Source: Phytoactinopolyspora endophytica
Lineage (GTDB): Bacteria > Actinomycetota > Actinomycetes > Jiangellales > Jiangellaceae
Assembly (NCBI RefSeq): GCF_004138495.1
Contig: NZ_ML142856.1
Coordinates: 275,562-282,155 of the forward strand
DNA length: 6,594 nt
Direction of reading: 5' to 3'
Positions within the stretch are counted from its first letter, which is position 1; each line of letters opens with the position of its first letter. A program made the translations under genes and the position numbers. Positions 5,804 through 6,594 of the stretch are shown one piece after another. The notes beneath the pieces were generated by a model. The model was not told the DNA's origin, ran no database searches, and worked only from the letters and a program-made list of their open reading frames with translations.

Positions 5804-6594
5804 TTGACCACACCAGCTGAAGCGCCGAGCGACGCCGAGCTCATCTCGCGTACTCGCGACGGCGATATGAACGCCTACGACGAGCTGTATCGCCGTCATT
5901 ACGACGACGCGTCGCGCGTTGCGCGGATCGTGACCAACAACAGCGACGAGGCGCAGGACGTCGTCGCCGAAGCCTTCACCCGAGTGCTGACCAGGGTTCG
6001 CGAAGGTGGCGGCCCCGACGCCGAGTTGACCCCATATCTGCGCACCGTGGTCAGGCGTCTCGCGGTCGACCGGCACCGTAGCGCGCAGCGCGACGGCCAG
6101 CCGACAGACCAGGCGATCCTCGAGATCCTGCCGCGCACGGACGACCCGATGGCACGCGCCACGGACCGTGAGCTCGTCCGCCAGGCGTTCGAGACTCTGC
6201 CGGACCGCTGGCAGCAGGTGCTCTGGCACACAGAGATCGAGGGCCGCTCGCCGGCCTCGCTGGCGGCCACGCTGGGCAGCACGCCCAACGCGGTGGCAGC
6301 CCTCGCCTACCGAGCCCGAGAAGGGCTCCGCCAGGCTTATCTCGCGGTCAACCTGTCCTCCGACGTGCGTGCGGAATGCCGCCCCTACGCGCCGAAGGTC
6401 GCCGCCTACGTCCGAGGCACACTGTCCGCGCAGCACACTCGCGCGGTCACCACCCACCTCGGTGAATGCGAGCACTGCCGGGAACGTCGCGACGAGCTCC
6501 TGCTGCTGGTCTCGGACCTGCGTGGCACCTTGTGGCCCGCCCTGCTGCTACCGGCGACCGCTGGAACGGCGGTCATCGCCGGTGCCGCGGCAGT
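5804..6594 (+). CDS. ECF-type RNA polymerase sigma factor with fused zinc-binding anti-sigma-like segment; 3' end outside window
   Basis: This protein directs RNA polymerase to a specific promoter set. The frame opens at TTG 5804 and has no stop before the window ends, giving 263 complete codons. Sigma region 2 spans about 24-92 (AYDELYRRHY to VDRHR) and region 4 about 124-178, including LPDRWQQVL and the helix-turn-helix ASLAATLG.TPNAV. Beyond the sigma core, C192 and THLGECEHC (217-225) form an HxxxCxxC pattern, the zinc-binding anti-sigma (zf-HC2) signature. From about residue 240 a hydrophobic stretch begins, likely a membrane helix. This matches ECF sigma factors with C-terminal regulatory extensions, in which the sigma factor is held inactive in cis; whether a large sensor domain follows cannot be seen. 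An ATG at 5867 would cut into region 2 and is rejected. The gene upstream may be its functional partner. Confidence 0.88.
   Translation, partial: MTTPAEAPSDAELISRTRDGDMNAYDELYRRHYDDASRVARIVTNNSDEAQDVVAEAFTRVLTRVREGGGPDAELTPYLRTVVRRLAVDRHRSAQRDGQPTDQAILEILPRTDDPMARATDRELVRQAFETLPDRWQQVLWHTEIEGRSPASLAATLGSTPNAVAALAYRAREGLRQAYLAVNLSSDVRAECRPYAPKVAAYVRGTLSAQHTRAVTTHLGECEHCRERRDELLLLVSDLRGTLWPALLLPATAGTAVIAGAAA

Noticed and set aside
5618..6475. A 285-codon open frame on the minus strand opposite the sigma gene
   Set aside because: The plus-strand frame encodes recognisable sigma regions 2 and 4 and a zinc motif. Long antisense open frames are expected in GC-rich DNA, and the minus-strand product shows no family signature.

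Overview
The window looks like chromosomal DNA from a high-GC actinobacterium (Actinomycetota). Most of it is strongly GC-biased, the order aroA–rsgA–hisN is one I associate with actinobacteria, the histidinol-phosphatase is of the inositol-monophosphatase-like type used by actinobacteria, and several genes start on GTG or TTG without a Shine-Dalgarno sequence. The genus cannot be settled from this sequence.

Layout. (1) Positions 1-2430, plus strand: the 3' end of aroA (shikimate pathway), rsgA (30S-subunit assembly GTPase, start overlapping the aroA stop by 4 bp) and hisN (histidine biosynthesis), which seems to have its own leaderless promoter. (2) Positions 2473-4733: a divergent pair, a 14-helix DHA2-type MFS drug exporter on the minus strand and a TetR-family regulator on the plus strand. 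They share a 65-bp promoter region carrying a 31-bp imperfect palindrome with perfect 7-bp arms. This is the classic self-regulated efflux module, of the LfrA/LfrR or SmvA kind. (3) Positions 4734-4944: an intergenic stretch with one weak terminator-like hairpin. (4) Positions 4945-6594, plus strand: a protein with a degenerate GGDEF-like domain, encoded by visibly lower-GC DNA with three TTA codons, followed 31 bp later by an ECF-type sigma factor. The sigma factor carries a fused zinc-binding anti-sigma-like (HxxxCxxC) segment and the start of a hydrophobic helix, and runs off the right edge.

How the genes work together. Region 1 is housekeeping: aromatic amino acid and histidine biosynthesis plus ribosome maturation. 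Region 2 is an inducible efflux module. Region 4 is the least ordinary part. A GGDEF-like protein that has lost its catalytic and inhibitory-site residues sits next to a sigma factor that appears to carry its own anti-sigma and membrane-anchoring segments. A shared signalling pathway is an inference from adjacency and orientation only. No RNA genes, CRISPR arrays, insertion sequences or attachment sites were recognised.
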